Shown piece by piece: positions 45,103 to 55,480 of a DNA stretch of 64,000 bases. Position numbers and translations under genes: made by a program. The stretch is from Hyaloraphidium curvatum. Lineage: Eukaryota > Monoblepharomycota > Hyaloraphidiomycetes > Hyaloraphidiales > Hyaloraphidiaceae. The notes beneath the pieces are model-generated. The model was not told the origin of the DNA. It did not search any database and worked only from the letters and a program-made list of their open reading frames with translations. The stretch is from contig JAIVFI010000015.1 of assembly GCA_025558095.1 (NCBI GenBank), positions 682,001 to 746,000 on the forward strand, in the 5' to 3' direction. Position 1 is the stretch's first letter. Each line of letters starts with the position of its first letter.

Positions 45103-46526
45103 TCACTCGGCTTTGTCGGTCTTCTCGGGCTCGTAGGTCGTCTCGAGCGACGTCACCTGCACGAAATGCATGAGGCGACGTATCATCAACACCTAAGGAG
45201 GCGCATCCCACCTTCTGCCCCGCGGCCTTGGCCTTCTTCCACGAGAGGTACTTGGCGTTGGTCCCGCCGAACAGGTCGTCCCAGAAACGGAAGTAGGTGA
45301 GCGAGTAGTTGCCCACGTTGTGCGAGTGGTGGTAATCTGCGGGCCCGAACGGTCAGCGGCCCTCCCAGGTGCGGGCGCCGCGCTCGGACCCACCGTGGAA
45401 CTCGACGCCCAGGAAGGGCCACCAGTTCAGCGGGTCCCACGGGAACTGGTACGCGAGGTGCTCGTGCAGGTTGAAGAGCTCGGCGAGGAAGCGCGTGCAG
45501 AGCTGCGCAAAGAGGGAGTTCTTCATGATGTAGGCTGGGGAGCGCGTGCCGTCAGATGGGACCGTCGCGCACGCCGAAGAGGGCACAACGCACGCAGGAT
45601 GTAGGTCCCGGGGTAGCTCTGGAAGGCGCCCTCGATGGCGCCGCCGTAGAAGGAGGCGTACACGGAACAGACGTTGAACTCGTGCTGCCAAGGAGCGGTC
45701 AGCACCGCTGCGGAGGATCGCCCAGCGGGACACTCACGTGCTGCTTGTGCAGGTACTTGTACAGCTTCGGGTTTTCGTGCACCGTGCGGTGGTACCTGCC
45801 GGACCGGGAATCAGGCACCGCCAACCTGCATGCCGCCGCCGAGAGGCCCCCGCACCAGTATCCGAAAAAGTCGGAGATCAGTATCACGGGCAGCACGTCG
45901 CCGACGAGGGAGCCGAACGACTTGGGGAGCCCGGTGAGGGAGATGCGGCCCTGGAAGAAGAGCCAGTACACGAGGGCGTCCTGGAGGATGTTGGTGAAGT
46001 GGCGGCCTTCGATGAGGGCTGGGAGGACAGGGTGAGACACCACCCCGGGCGGGCCGGCCGCCGTCGTCCTTCAGAGCCCCAGACCGGGCCCATGGGCCGC
46101 CATCATCCAGCACGTCTGCAACCAGCTGGCGAAACAGGCTCCTCCCAACCCCCCGTCGGTGCTCACATCGGAAAGCTTTCGCCTCCAGGTCCTTCGGCGC
46201 GAATTTGTTCTGGATGATCTTGTACTTCCGCCAGGGCCCGTCGTACTTGTCAAACAGCGTGAAAAGGATCGTGAGGGGTATCACGGCGATCTCCGAGACG
46301 ACGAAGCCGCAGAGGGCGTAGCTGTTTGGCCGTTCCGGGGCGAGGTGGCGAGGAGCGTCAGGGGCGGGCGAGTGGCCGTCAGCGGCGCACCGGGCGGCAA
46401 CAAGCCGGAGACCCACGTGAATGGCTCGCCGACGGTGGCGACCATCGAGAGGATCATGGAGTTGTAGCTCGCCTCGAGGCTGCCGAAGAAGGTCCCGCCC
46501 GCGGCAGACGCCGTGGAGTTGGCCAT
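45103..46526 (-). CDS. Sterol desaturase / fatty-acid hydroxylase superfamily enzyme
   Basis: About nine exons from MANSTASAAGGTFFGSLEAS (46526) to VTSLETTYEPEKTDKAE (stop at 45103). Splicing restores the three histidine boxes of a di-iron enzyme: WYHRTVHENPKLYKYLHKQH plus HEF (HxxxH and HxxHH), and FHDYHHSHNVGNYS. Hydrophobic segments include ALCGFVVSEIAVIPLTILFT and ALVYWLFFQ. The layout fits Erg25-like C-4 methylsterol oxidase or a related ER hydroxylase acting on sterols or long-chain lipids. The short FGGTNAKYLSW end resembles the family's GT(D/N)xxY motif. The exact substrate is open. Several introns have GTGGGT or GTGCGT donors. Confidence 0.8.
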
Positions 46527-47200
46527 GGCGCCGGGCACAACGAGCTACGAGGAGACGCGCGCTCAAAAGGGAGGTCCCGGAGCGACCGCAGTCCAGTAAG
46601 AGTGGAGAGCCGGGGAAGGTGAGCAAGGACTCGCGGCGGGGCGGGGTGGTGGCTGGGGCGGATCAGATTGCGATCGCGATCGCGGCCAGGCGCCACCCGA
46701 GAACGGCGATTCGAAGTGGGCGGAGCCGATCTAATGGTGAATTGCAGACGGATCGGGCCGGCGGGCGTGGTTGGCAATTCTTCGTCGGGGCTCGAGGGAG
46801 ATCTATCGTAGAGTGTCTGCGTCCTCGCACTGTGGCATCAACCACCGAAAGTAAGGGAAGCCCCAACACGCACGCGACCTTGCCGTTCTTCGGCGCCGGA
46901 CACGCTTGACTCGTTCTTTCGGATGTGGCAGGCGGCATGCCGTCTCATGTTCTCGGAGTAAGCGCCGACCTAGCACCGCGGCCACCGACCCGACCGAGAT
47001 CGCCAGAGCTGGCGTAAGCTTCATCCTTCAGCAAATTTTAGGCAGGATTATTGTGTCCGATCGCGTTGCGGGCGGCTCGAGCGACAGACGCCATGATTCG
47101 CCGAAGCGCCGAGCGCTCGGAGGTTTCAAAGCGGGCCGACTCGACGCGCAATACGATACAAAGGGCACGACGCTGGCCGTCCTATCATCCTCTTCCCGCT
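46527..47200. other. Intergenic, no gene recognised
   Basis: Less GC-rich than average around 46820-47060. No motif-bearing frame. Probably the desaturase promoter and the 5' region of the F-box-like gene. Confidence 0.3.
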
Positions 47201-47204
47201 GAGA

Positions 47205-47546
47205 TGGTTCCATCGGGTTCAGAGCCAGCGCGCCTCCCGTCCGGAACACGTCCAACGCGACGCCATCCCCGCGCGATGCGCCCCACGCGTCGCTCGCCAC
47301 CTCCCCTACGAAATGCTCGTCCACATATTCTGCATCTCGATGGAATCATGGAGGGAGTATGACTCGAAACAGTGCCTCGCCCGGTGCGCTGGGGCGTCGA
47401 GGGAGCTCGGCTCGCTCGCGATGCCGCCCCCCCTGGAGATGTTCGACCTCGAGAGGAAGAGCCTGGCTTCCTTGGCGGAACTGGAGATGTGGAAACAGAT
47501 GTGGAAACGCTGGTCGGGATCGCGCAGCCGCCATGCCGGGGCGTGA
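47205..47546 (+). CDS. F-box-like protein, partial (5' exon not placed)
   Basis: A frame with HLPYEMLVHIFCISMESWRE looks like an F-box (L-P-x-E-M/L-x-x-x-I-F), followed by CLARCAGASRELGSLAM and a C-terminal helix SLASLAELEMWKQMWKRW. The first ATG in frame (47313) lies inside the F-box itself, so the real start must be upstream, probably across an intron. The left boundary given is approximate. No other domain is seen. Confidence 0.35.
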   Translation, partial: WFHRVQSQRASRPEHVQRDAIPARCAPRVARHLPYEMLVHIFCISMESWREYDSKQCLARCAGASRELGSLAMPPPLEMFDLERKSLASLAELEMWKQMWKRWSGSRSRHAGA

Positions 47547-47829
47547 GCAGTCGGAGAGACGCGGATCGGGGCCCTGGGCAGGCAGTGCCGGAGCCCCGGT
47601 CAGCAATCACGCCTCTGCATAATCTCCGGATGTGTTTTCGACGTCCAACTGATGGCTAGCCCACGCCTCCCGCCGTGTCCGGGGTCTTTCGATCGCCAGG
47701 GCTCAGGGACCCCTCGTGCGCGCCACACAGGCCGAGTCTCCCCGGCCCGCTCCCGCCGCCTGCACCGGCCGCCGCCCTCCTCCTGCCCCCTCCTGCCCCG
47801 CATCGCATCCCCCATTAGTGTTTCCCGCG

Positions 47830-50120
47830 ATGGCCGACGCGTCCAAGCCCGCGGCGGTGCGCAAGACCAAGATCGTGTCGACGCTCGGCCCCGCGTCGTT
47901 TGGCAAGATCAAGGAGCTCATGGAGGCCGGTGGGCGTCGCCTTCTCGCCGGACGGAGTCGCCGAATGTGTCGCCGGAGGGAGGACGGCGGGCAGCCGGCG
48001 GGCGCCGTGCCCCGATTCCGCCTGTTCTGACTCCGGACCTCCGCCCGCCGCGAATCTCCGCCCGCGGCCCCTCCCACGCGTCCGACCCGCTCATTTTAAC
48101 GCCCTTTATTCCCATGAAGGCGTCAACGTGTTCCGCCTGGTGCGTTCACCCTCTGCCTCCCGCCCTTATTGGTCCTAGCTCACTCCTCCCGCAGAACTTC
48201 TCGCACTCCAAGGAGCCCGAGAAGGACCTCGCGCCCGCCATCCTCGACGTGCGCAAGTACTCCCGCGAGCTGGGCCTGCCCGTCGCGCTCCTTGGTGGGC
48301 TGCCCTCCCCCTTCCCTTCGCGCCGCGCTCACCCTGCCCGCCCTTGAAGGCGACATGTGCGGCCCCAAGGTCCGCTGCAACGGCTTCAAGACCCCCTCCA
48401 ACTCTATCGACCTCAAGCGCGGCCAGAAGATCAAGCTGAAGTATTCGGAGGAGGACGGCGATGACACGGTGATCACCACGTCCATCGAGCCCGTGGCGCG
48501 GCAGCTCGAGGTCGGGCACAGGGTGCTGCTGGACGACGGGCAGGTCAGCCTCAAGGTGCTCTCGCGGGAGGGCACGCACGAGATCACGTGCGAGGTGCTG
48601 AACGACTGGACGCTCAAGAGCCGGTGCGTCGCCCGCGGCCAACCTCCCCGCTCGTGGCTGACGCTCCAGGATTGCGCGGTCCAGCAAGGGCATCAACGTC
48701 CCCGACGTCATGCTCGACATCCCCGCCGTGACGGACAAGGACAAGTCCGACGTCGGGTTCGCGTGGAAGTACCGCCTGGAGTACGTCGCCGAGTCCTTCG
48801 TGCAGAGCGGCAAGGACGTGCAGATGATGATCGATGTGGGTGGACGGCGCCGTGGGCAACGGACGCGGGCGCTCACGGGCCTTCTCCCCGGGCGTGCGGA
48901 ACGGCAGACGATCGAGCACTGGCGCCAGCAGGAGCTCGCCGCCCCCGCGGCCGAGCGCCAGTGGAACGCGCTGGACGAGACCGACGATGGCTTCGTCAAG
49001 GTGGACACCAAGACGTGGCGGCCCAACATCATCTGCAAGATCGAGAAGCCGCAGGCGCTCGACAACATCGACGACATCATCAAGCTCGCCGACGGCATCA
49101 TGGTTGCCCGGTTCGTGGACGCCGGTGTGCCGTTTGGCGGGGGTGCTGACGACTTGGGCCCCCGCCCGTGAAGCGGAGACCTCGGCGTCGAGTGCTCCCT
49201 CGAGGCCGTGCCCGTGGCGCAAAAGACGCTCATCCGCAAGACCAACCTCGCGGAAAAGCCGGTGATCACGGCCACGCAGATGCTCGAGAGCATGATCCAC
49301 GCTCCCGGTACCCCGCCTTCCTTCCGCCCCGCCGGAACGGGCCGCTGACGCGCCCGCCCGCAGTCCCCACCCGCGCCGAGGTCTCGGACGTCGCCAACGC
49401 CATCTTCGACGGCACCGACGCCGTCATGACCTCGGGGGAAACCGCCGCCGGCGAGTACCCCGTCGAGACGGCGCGCCAGATGGCCTCGATCTGCCTCGCC
49501 GCCGACGCCGAGACGGGGCTGCAGCTCCCCGCGCTTCACGTGCTGGGCAAGCGCGACGAGCAGGAGAATGCCCGCCCGGAGGGGAGGACGGGGGGGCCCG
49601 TGCCGCCGGGTTGGGGGCACTCGATGGCGGACGCGGCGGTGGCGGCCGCGGAGGAGGCGGGGGCGGATGCGATCGTGGTCATCACGGGGACGGGGCACAT
49701 GGTGGGCTGCTCCCTCCCTGGGGGTTGGTGCGCCGGGGGGATGGGGACTGACGCTATCCGCGCAGGCCAAGCTCATCTCCAAACTCAGGCCGCCGGTCAA
49801 GATCATCGCCGTCACCGGCAACCGCTCCACCTACCGGTGCGCACTTCCCGTCTCCCGCCTCCCGCAACGGGCCCGCTAACGCCCGCCGCAGCCGGATGAA
49901 CCTCTACCGCGGCGTCACCCCCTTCTTCTCGGAGCACCTCCGCACCGCCGCGGCCGCGGAGCACAAATCCGCCCCGCTGGCGCAGCTCTCGATCCAGCTC
50001 AGCGGCACCCACCTCGGCAAGGACGACACGGTGATCGTCGTGTGCGGGTACTTCCCCGAGGTGCCCGTGCTGTCCAACTCGGTGAGGATCGGCAAGGCGG
50101 GGATGCTCTCGGGGGCGTGA
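47830..50120 (+). CDS. PYK: Pyruvate kinase
   Basis: About ten exons from the ATG at 47830. Conserved blocks are [41 protein letters not shown] (usual D-x-x-GPK-I/V-R), [50 protein letters not shown] with the catalytic Lys/Asp context, [20 protein letters not shown] and [17 protein letters not shown]. The C-terminal domain ends [20 protein letters not shown]. It makes pyruvate and ATP from PEP and ADP in the cytosol. Exon-intron density is high for a fungus; most donors read GTGGGY. One region (about 48840-48960) carries a stretch ([20 protein letters not shown]) unlike other pyruvate kinases, and its exon borders are uncertain. Confidence 0.88.
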
Positions 50121-50715
50121 TCGAGCGCAGAGGTGCTGTTTCGGATCGGTGAGGGGGGAAGAAAAATGGGTGCGGTACGGTGGTGAAAGGTGGCCGTCCG
50201 ATCGTGCGATCGGTCCGCGATCCGTGCCGTCCGGCCAGGATGTGAGACGATTCCGTATAGAAGGCGGAAGGGAAGTGAGACGCAGCCTAAATCCGCCCAA
50301 CCCGCCCGGCGCGCTGCCCGTGGCGCCGCGGTTTTCGCACACTCTGACTGTGGGAATTCTTGCCGGAGAAGGATGCGCACGAAGTGGGGCCGCGGGATGC
50401 GCCCACATGGGGAAAAGCACGGGGTGGAAGCCCGCGTCTCACGGTGGCGCGGCGCCCGGCCGCCAGGCGCGGCCGCACCCCCTTTCCCCCCTTCCCAGCA
50501 AGCTTCCCGGGCATCCACTCCTTCGGCCGATCGGAGAATTGAGTTGAATCGCCAGCCTGCGCTTCGGGGCATGCGATCCGCAGGGTCCGCCGGGGTGGCC
50601 GCTTCGGATGGCCGTGCGGCACGATCGGCCGGAGCGCGGCACCGATCAAGGCGGCGCCGCCTGTCAATTTGAAAACTCGCCGCTCGGCATGGAAGTGCCC
50701 TGCGGAGGCGTAAGA
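50121..50715. other. Intergenic between pyruvate kinase and cyclin C
   Basis: About 0.6 kb, no gene recognised. Upstream region of the cyclin-like gene C. Confidence 0.3.
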
Positions 50716-51583
50716 ATGGCGGGACGGGACGGGCGGAACCCCATCTGCGGCGCGGAGGCGTGCTCTCCAAGGCGGAAGCGCGTGTCGGACGGTGTCGGCT
50801 CCGGCGCCAACCAACACCCGAAGCGCCACCGGACGGAGGAATCGGCCTACCCGACACCACCTCAGGCCGCGCCGAGGGTTTTCTTGCTGCCCGCCGCCGG
50901 GGGCGCGTGGGCGGAGCTCGTCAAGTGCGCGCTGGCTCTGAAAGAATGGTGCGCGTTGCCACCGGGCAGGATGGCCCGACGGAACTGATTCGTCGTTTGG
51001 CAGGGAACACAGGGGTCACTTTGCACCCGGACGATGCGCGGCGGACGAGCCACGGCGGGACCCGCTGGACGGGCACCCCTTTGCCGCGCTCTTCCTCCTC
51101 CTCCGGCTCTCCAAATCCCTGCCCCTCCCCCTTTCCGCCCTCCCCGCGGCCGCCTCGTACCTCTCTCGTCTTCCCCCCCTCTCCCTCCCACCCGGACTGG
51201 TACTGACAGCCTGCCTCTCGCTGGCGAGCAAGTGGCTCATTGACGGCCGGGGGCCGACCTGCGCCGAGTGGGGCGCGGCGGGGGAGTGGACGGGCAAGGA
51301 AGTGAGGTGGGGGGAGAAAGTGGTGTGGGAGGGGTTGGGGCACGATTGCGGGTGGTGGCAGCGCGGCGAAGGGGGATCGGTCGCTCGTGACGGGAACGGC
51401 CAGGGCGACGAGGAAGAGGAAGGGGACTTCGGCGGCCGGACTACCTTCCCGGGAGCGAGGTACGCTGTGGTGCCCCTCCTCCCTGGATGGGACCCGGCAT
51501 CGGTGCCGTGGGGCCGCAGCCTGGCTGCGGACTTCCTCCCCGGGTGGCCGCACGGCCAGTCAGCATCGACGGAACACATGTAA
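50716..51583 (+). CDS. Cyclin-like protein C (divergent)
   Basis: Exons 50716-50948 and 51013-51583 give about 267 residues. The intron interrupts a TG|G codon in phase 2, as in cyclins A and B, directly after WAELVKCALALKEW. The second exon carries FAALFLLLRLSKSLPLPLSA, then LVLTACLSLASKWLIDGRG, TCAEWGAAGEWTGKEVRWGE and EGLGHD, which line up with the ALVLARKF...W...GGFRKEV...LGW core of the paralogues. The Cys cluster is not preserved, and a glycine/acid-rich tail of about 90 residues follows the core. The start is the first sensible ATG; others upstream are possible. It is the least certain of the three. It lies directly upstream of kinase 4 on the same strand. Confidence 0.5.
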
Positions 51584-52124
51584 GCACCGCCCGGGGCGGG
51601 TCCCCCTTGCGGAAAAATAGCTATCTTTACCGTCCGACGAGCGAGGGTGCGTGCGAGGTTTGGCTTCGAAGGGCCGATCCGTCGGACCGGGGGAAGGTGG
51701 ACGGATCCGACCGGGGGCCCGCCCGCATCTCGCCCGAACCGTGCCCCCCTGCGCCCCGAAGGATTTCCGGAAAACGCGAGACTCTACCGCCCGCCCCCCC
51801 TCCTGCCGTGCGATCCCCACCGCACGGGGATGGGGCAGCTGTGGGGACCCTCGGCGGACGCTCGTCGGGTCGGAGCTGTGCCGGTGGCAAATGAGTCCCA
51901 CCTTTCCTTCCGATCGTGGTCGCGGCGCGGGGGGAATGGGGGGCGGAAACCATCCGGGGTGGCGGGGGGACGGTAGCGGGGGCGGCAACCGCCGGCAGGG
52001 GACGGGGACGCGGGGGGACGGCGCTGACATCAACGAGGGTCGGCGGCTGGGGACGGATGTCGAAAAACAAGGGCCGGGGGCGCGTCACGGACGGTTAAAC
52101 CCAAACATAGACCGGAAAACGAAC

Positions 52125-53738
52125 ATGCCGGGCAGCCGGGGACCGATGCTGCTCGACGACACGCCGATGGGCCACGCCGGGCCGCCTCCGGCGCCGGCGG
52201 CCCCGGCGTCGCTGCCGCCGCACCACGGGTGCCAACCGGGAACCCCCGACCCCTTTGCGCCGCCGAGGTGGACGTCCCTCCGCGATGAGGACCCGAGGGC
52301 GCCGCCGGCACCTCCCGCAAGGAGGCACTCCGCCGCTCCCAACAGTTTCGCGTGGGAGCCATGGAGGGGACGGCGGGGGAGCGAGGGGCAGCTCAAACTG
52401 CTGGCGATGCTGGAGGCCAGCAAGGCCGCCGAGGCCGCCGCCGCCGGCTCTCTACCACGCACCGCACCCTCCGCCCCGCCGCTTGAGGACCGCAGCCTGC
52501 CCTTCCCCCCCTCCGCCGGCTCCTTCCCATTGGGCACATCCGGGCCCCTCCTCGCCCCCCCTCTTTTCCTCGCCGGCACCCCCTCCCATGACCAGTTCCC
52601 GGCTTCGGTGCCGCCCCTCCCGCCGGTACTCGCCCCCGTGCCCGACCCCGAATCCGCCGAGCTCTACAGGGCGGGCCGCAAGCGCCGGCGGTGCTTCCGC
52701 GACCTGCGCCTGCTCGGCGCCGGCTCCGAGGGCCGGGTGAAGGAAGTGATCGACACCTCCACCGGGACGCACTACGCCCTCAAGACCATCATGAAACCCC
52801 CCGCGGACCGCCCCGAGGAACGGAAGCAGTTCGAGCAATCCATGCGTGCCCGCTCCTCGGCGATGCGCGCCCTCTCCCACCCGCACGTGGTGGAGCACGC
52901 CGACGGCTTCGAATCCGCGAGCAAGTCCTACATTTTGACGGAGCTCGCCGCCGGGGGCGACCTCCGCGCCTACGCGGATCGCCGGGGCGGCACGCTGGCC
53001 GAGGACGAGGCGCTGCAGGTCGCCACCATCCTGCTGTCCACGCTGTCGTTTTTGCACTCCAAGGGGGTGGTGCACAGGGACATTAAGCCGACCAACGTTT
53101 TGCTCCGCCGGACGGACGACCTGGCTTCCTTGGTGCTCGCGGATTTCGGATCCGCGTGGGTGCGGAAGCCTGCGGGGCAGCAGCCCGAGCTCCCCTCCAC
53201 GGGGCCGCCCTCCGATCCTGCACCGCAACCCGCCCAGCCATCCGCAGCCCCGACACCGTCGCAGGACGGGGTGATGAAGACCCTCGCGGGCACCCCCTTC
53301 GTACGTCCGCCCACTCTCCCACCCCTCCTTTCTAACCCCCATCCCTCTCTATATACTCCGCAGTATCTCCCCCCCGAGCTCGTCACCGGCCTCCCATACA
53401 CCCCCAAGGTCGACCTCTGGGCGCTGGGCTGCATGCTGTACGATCTCCTGTTCGGGAGGGCGCCGTTCGCCGACGCCGGCACGTTTCCGGAGCTCTTTTC
53501 GCGGATCTGCAAGGCCGACTTTACTTTTCCCCCGGGAAGCGGGGTGTCGGAGCAGGCCAAGGCGTTCATCAGGAGGCTGCTGGACCCGGACCAGGCGACG
53601 AGGCCGGGGGCGGACGAGGCGCTGCGGGTTCCGTGGATTTTGGGCGCCGGGGCGGGGGCGGCAGGGTATCATGGGAGGGAGGAGAGCGAGGGGGGGTGGA
53701 AGTGGACCGGGACTGTGGGAGCACGGGGCACGGGGTAG
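52125..53738 (+). CDS. Divergent-family Ser/Thr protein kinase 4 (canonical DFG)
   Basis: 516 residues after removal of a 63-bp stopless intron between GTPF and YLPPELV (53299-53361 approximately). The disordered N-terminal 170 residues include KLLAMLEASKAAEAAAAG. The family patch YRAGRKRRRCFRDLRLLGAG is followed by GSEGRVKEV, then YALKTIMK, VVHRDIKPTNVLL, LADFGSAWVRK (intact DFG), a 40-residue Pro/Ser insert, GTPFYLPPELV, KVDLWALGCMLYDLLFG and RPGADEALRVPWI. This is the most orthodox member of the four. The open frame continues upstream to 51651 without ATG at its head, so an earlier start is possible. I use 52125. Confidence 0.83.
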   Translation: MPGSRGPMLLDDTPMGHAGPPPAPAAPASLPPHHGCQPGTPDPFAPPRWTSLRDEDPRAPPAPPARRHSAAPNSFAWEPWRGRRGSEGQLKLLAMLEASKAAEAAAAGSLPRTAPSAPPLEDRSLPFPPSAGSFPLGTSGPLLAPPLFLAGTPSHDQFPASVPPLPPVLAPVPDPESAELYRAGRKRRRCFRDLRLLGAGSEGRVKEVIDTSTGTHYALKTIMKPPADRPEERKQFEQSMRARSSAMRALSHPHVVEHADGFESASKSYILTELAAGGDLRAYADRRGGTLAEDEALQVATILLSTLSFLHSKGVVHRDIKPTNVLLRRTDDLASLVLADFGSAWVRKPAGQQPELPSTGPPSDPAPQPAQPSAAPTPSQDGVMKTLAGTPFVRPPTLPPLLSNPHPSLYTPQYLPPELVTGLPYTPKVDLWALGCMLYDLLFGRAPFADAGTFPELFSRICKADFTFPPGSGVSEQAKAFIRRLLDPDQATRPGADEALRVPWILGAGAGAAGYHGREESEGGWKWTGTVGARGTG

Positions 53739-53951
53739 CGCGGATGCGATGTGCGGCGGATGGGAGCTTGCGCACGGGGAAGAGAGGCTGCAGACCCCTC
53801 CACTACTCACTATCGGTGCTACGGGCCAACGCTCCCACATGTCCGCCTTCGCGGCAGCCCTCGATCCCCCCCGGAAGGCGGCTGGGGGCGCCATGGATGG
53901 CGATGCCGATCGGAGGGCCCGTAAACAACCGACAACAACCACCTCGCCGGA

Positions 53952-54697
53952 ATGAGCAGCTCGGCGCTCTGGAACGCGTTCTGGCTCGCCGCCGCCGCGG
54001 CAGGAAGTCAAGCACTCGCTGCGCTGCCGCCGGTGGCCTCGCTGACCGGCCCGCCCGGTGCGTGCCCCTGGGCCCCCCCCCCCGCCGGGTCCCTGAAAGG
54101 AGAGGCAGCCTCGACGAAGCCCTTCAGGACATTCGCGGATTTTTTTCCGTTTTATCTGACTGAGCACGCCGAGCCGCGGAACAGGCTGCTGCACTTTGTC
54201 GGCACCAGCATCGTCGCCTGGGTTCTGTGCCGCAACCCCGAGACCGCCGCGGCGATGGTCGGCGCGGGCGCACTCGGCGTGGCCCTCACCGGCGTGCTCC
54301 AGGGCTGGTCCAACGGCGCGGCCGAGGGGCTGGCGGTGCTGGCCGCGTTCGCGGGGCTCAACAGGGCGCTGGGGAAGAAGTGGACCGTGGCGGGTCTTTC
54401 CGGACCTCTGCCGCCCTCCGTAATCCGGCTGACCGCGCCTGCCGTTCGGCAGACGGCGACGCCGGTATTTGTCGGCTACTTCTTCGCCTGGGTCGGCCAC
54501 TTTGGCTTCGAGAAGAACCGCCCGGCGACCTTCATCTACGTGGGTCCCCCGTCGCCCGCCTGTCGCGCCGTTGATTTGCCGACCACCGTGGTTCGGACCG
54601 CCAGCCGACGTTCAGCCTCATGGGGGATTTCAAGATGTGGTTCGGGATCCTGACGGGCTCGATCAGGGGTATCGGTGCGGTGGACGAGATATTCTGA
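53952..54697 (+). CDS. Mpo1-like protein (DUF962)
   Basis: The start at 53952 gives a short hydrophobic leader, and a probable in-frame intron lies near 54055-54105. The core reads FADFFPFYLTEHAEPRNRLL, then HFVGTSIVAWVLC, PVFVGYFFAWVGHFGFEKNR and, across a GTGGGT intron, PATFIYPTFSLMGDFKMW. The conserved FYxxEH, HFxG, GHFxxEKNxPAT and SLxGDFxM are all present. Yeast Mpo1 is an ER Fe(II)-dependent dioxygenase in phytosphingosine degradation, shortening 2-hydroxy fatty acids. The His residues in EH, LLHF and GHF fit its metal site. The product is an ER membrane protein. Length is about 215 residues, near the family's usual. Confidence 0.8.
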
Positions 54698-55006
54698 GGG
54701 GGTGCGGAGGCGGCGGCCGGAAGGGGTGGGGGTAGCACCCGGGGACGGTCCCGGGCCCGTTCCAGAAGCGACGACATCGATATTGGCACGTTGGTTTCCC
54801 GCCATGGCGGATCTTGTTCCTGCCTGGCTGTTCGTCGCCAGGTCCCCTCCGGTCCCCGCGTGCCGACGCCGGGTTCCGGCGGGGACGGACGGCTCCGGTG
54901 GCGGTCCCGGGATTTTCCCTTCCTCCGCCGCGGACGGCGCCGCAAGGGTTTCCGTTCCGGGAATCTGTTCCAAAGGGGGGCTATGTGAAAGGGACATGCG
55001 CCCCTT
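54698..55006. other. Intergenic spacer
   Basis: About 300 bases between the Mpo1-like gene and a retroelement-like remnant. Nothing is recognised. Confidence 0.3.
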
Positions 55007-55480
55007 TCACGCTCCGGGCCGCTTGCCATCACGCAACGCCTGAAAAAGGATGTCATTGCCCATGGCCCGCGCTATTTGAATCCGTGCACGAAGGCGAGCC
55101 GTGTGCGGTGCCATCAAACCCCCAACGTCCCATTCCTTACCGTCTGATCCTTCCAGCGGGGGATGCGCGTGTCGGGCGATCCGTGGGATGAAGGCTGCTG
55201 CCGCGGGTCCGAGCCGACCGTGGGTCTCTTGGCCGAGAGGAAGATACTCCACCGGAGCCGGGTCCGGCATCGCAAAGCGACCGTTGAAATATTCCACCTT
55301 CCTAGCCTCGGCGTTCGCAACCGTCACCCCAAGCTCGCGCGCCGCATCCAGAGACTGCGAAATAGACGGGAGGCACACCCTGTGGTCAATTATGATCGGT
55401 CGCCGGTCCGGCTCGGTGATTACGATGTCCGACTTGTCCTGCGAGATGTCGCGGTACCCGTCCGAGTTGGGAGAGGTTGA
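55007..55480 (-). pseudogene. Retroelement-like C-terminal fragment (PD-(D/E)XK-type endonuclease tail)
   Basis: The minus-strand frame DISQDKSDIVITEPDRRPII, followed by IDHRV, resembles the D...(D/E)xK region found at the end of site-specific non-LTR retrotransposons. It continues with VANAEARKVEYFNGRFAMPD, PVEYLPLGQETHGRLGPAAA, AFIPRIARHA, a common tail pattern in such ORFs (Y...F.P...E..G). Upstream sequence (to about 56360) is open in another frame but carries no RT motif, so the element is incomplete or broken. The identification is by pattern only. Confidence 0.35.

Noticed and set aside
25573-53738. The kinases as pseudokinases
   Set aside because: The ATP-binding Lys, HRD Asp and the Asp of DFx are retained in all four, so activity cannot be excluded.
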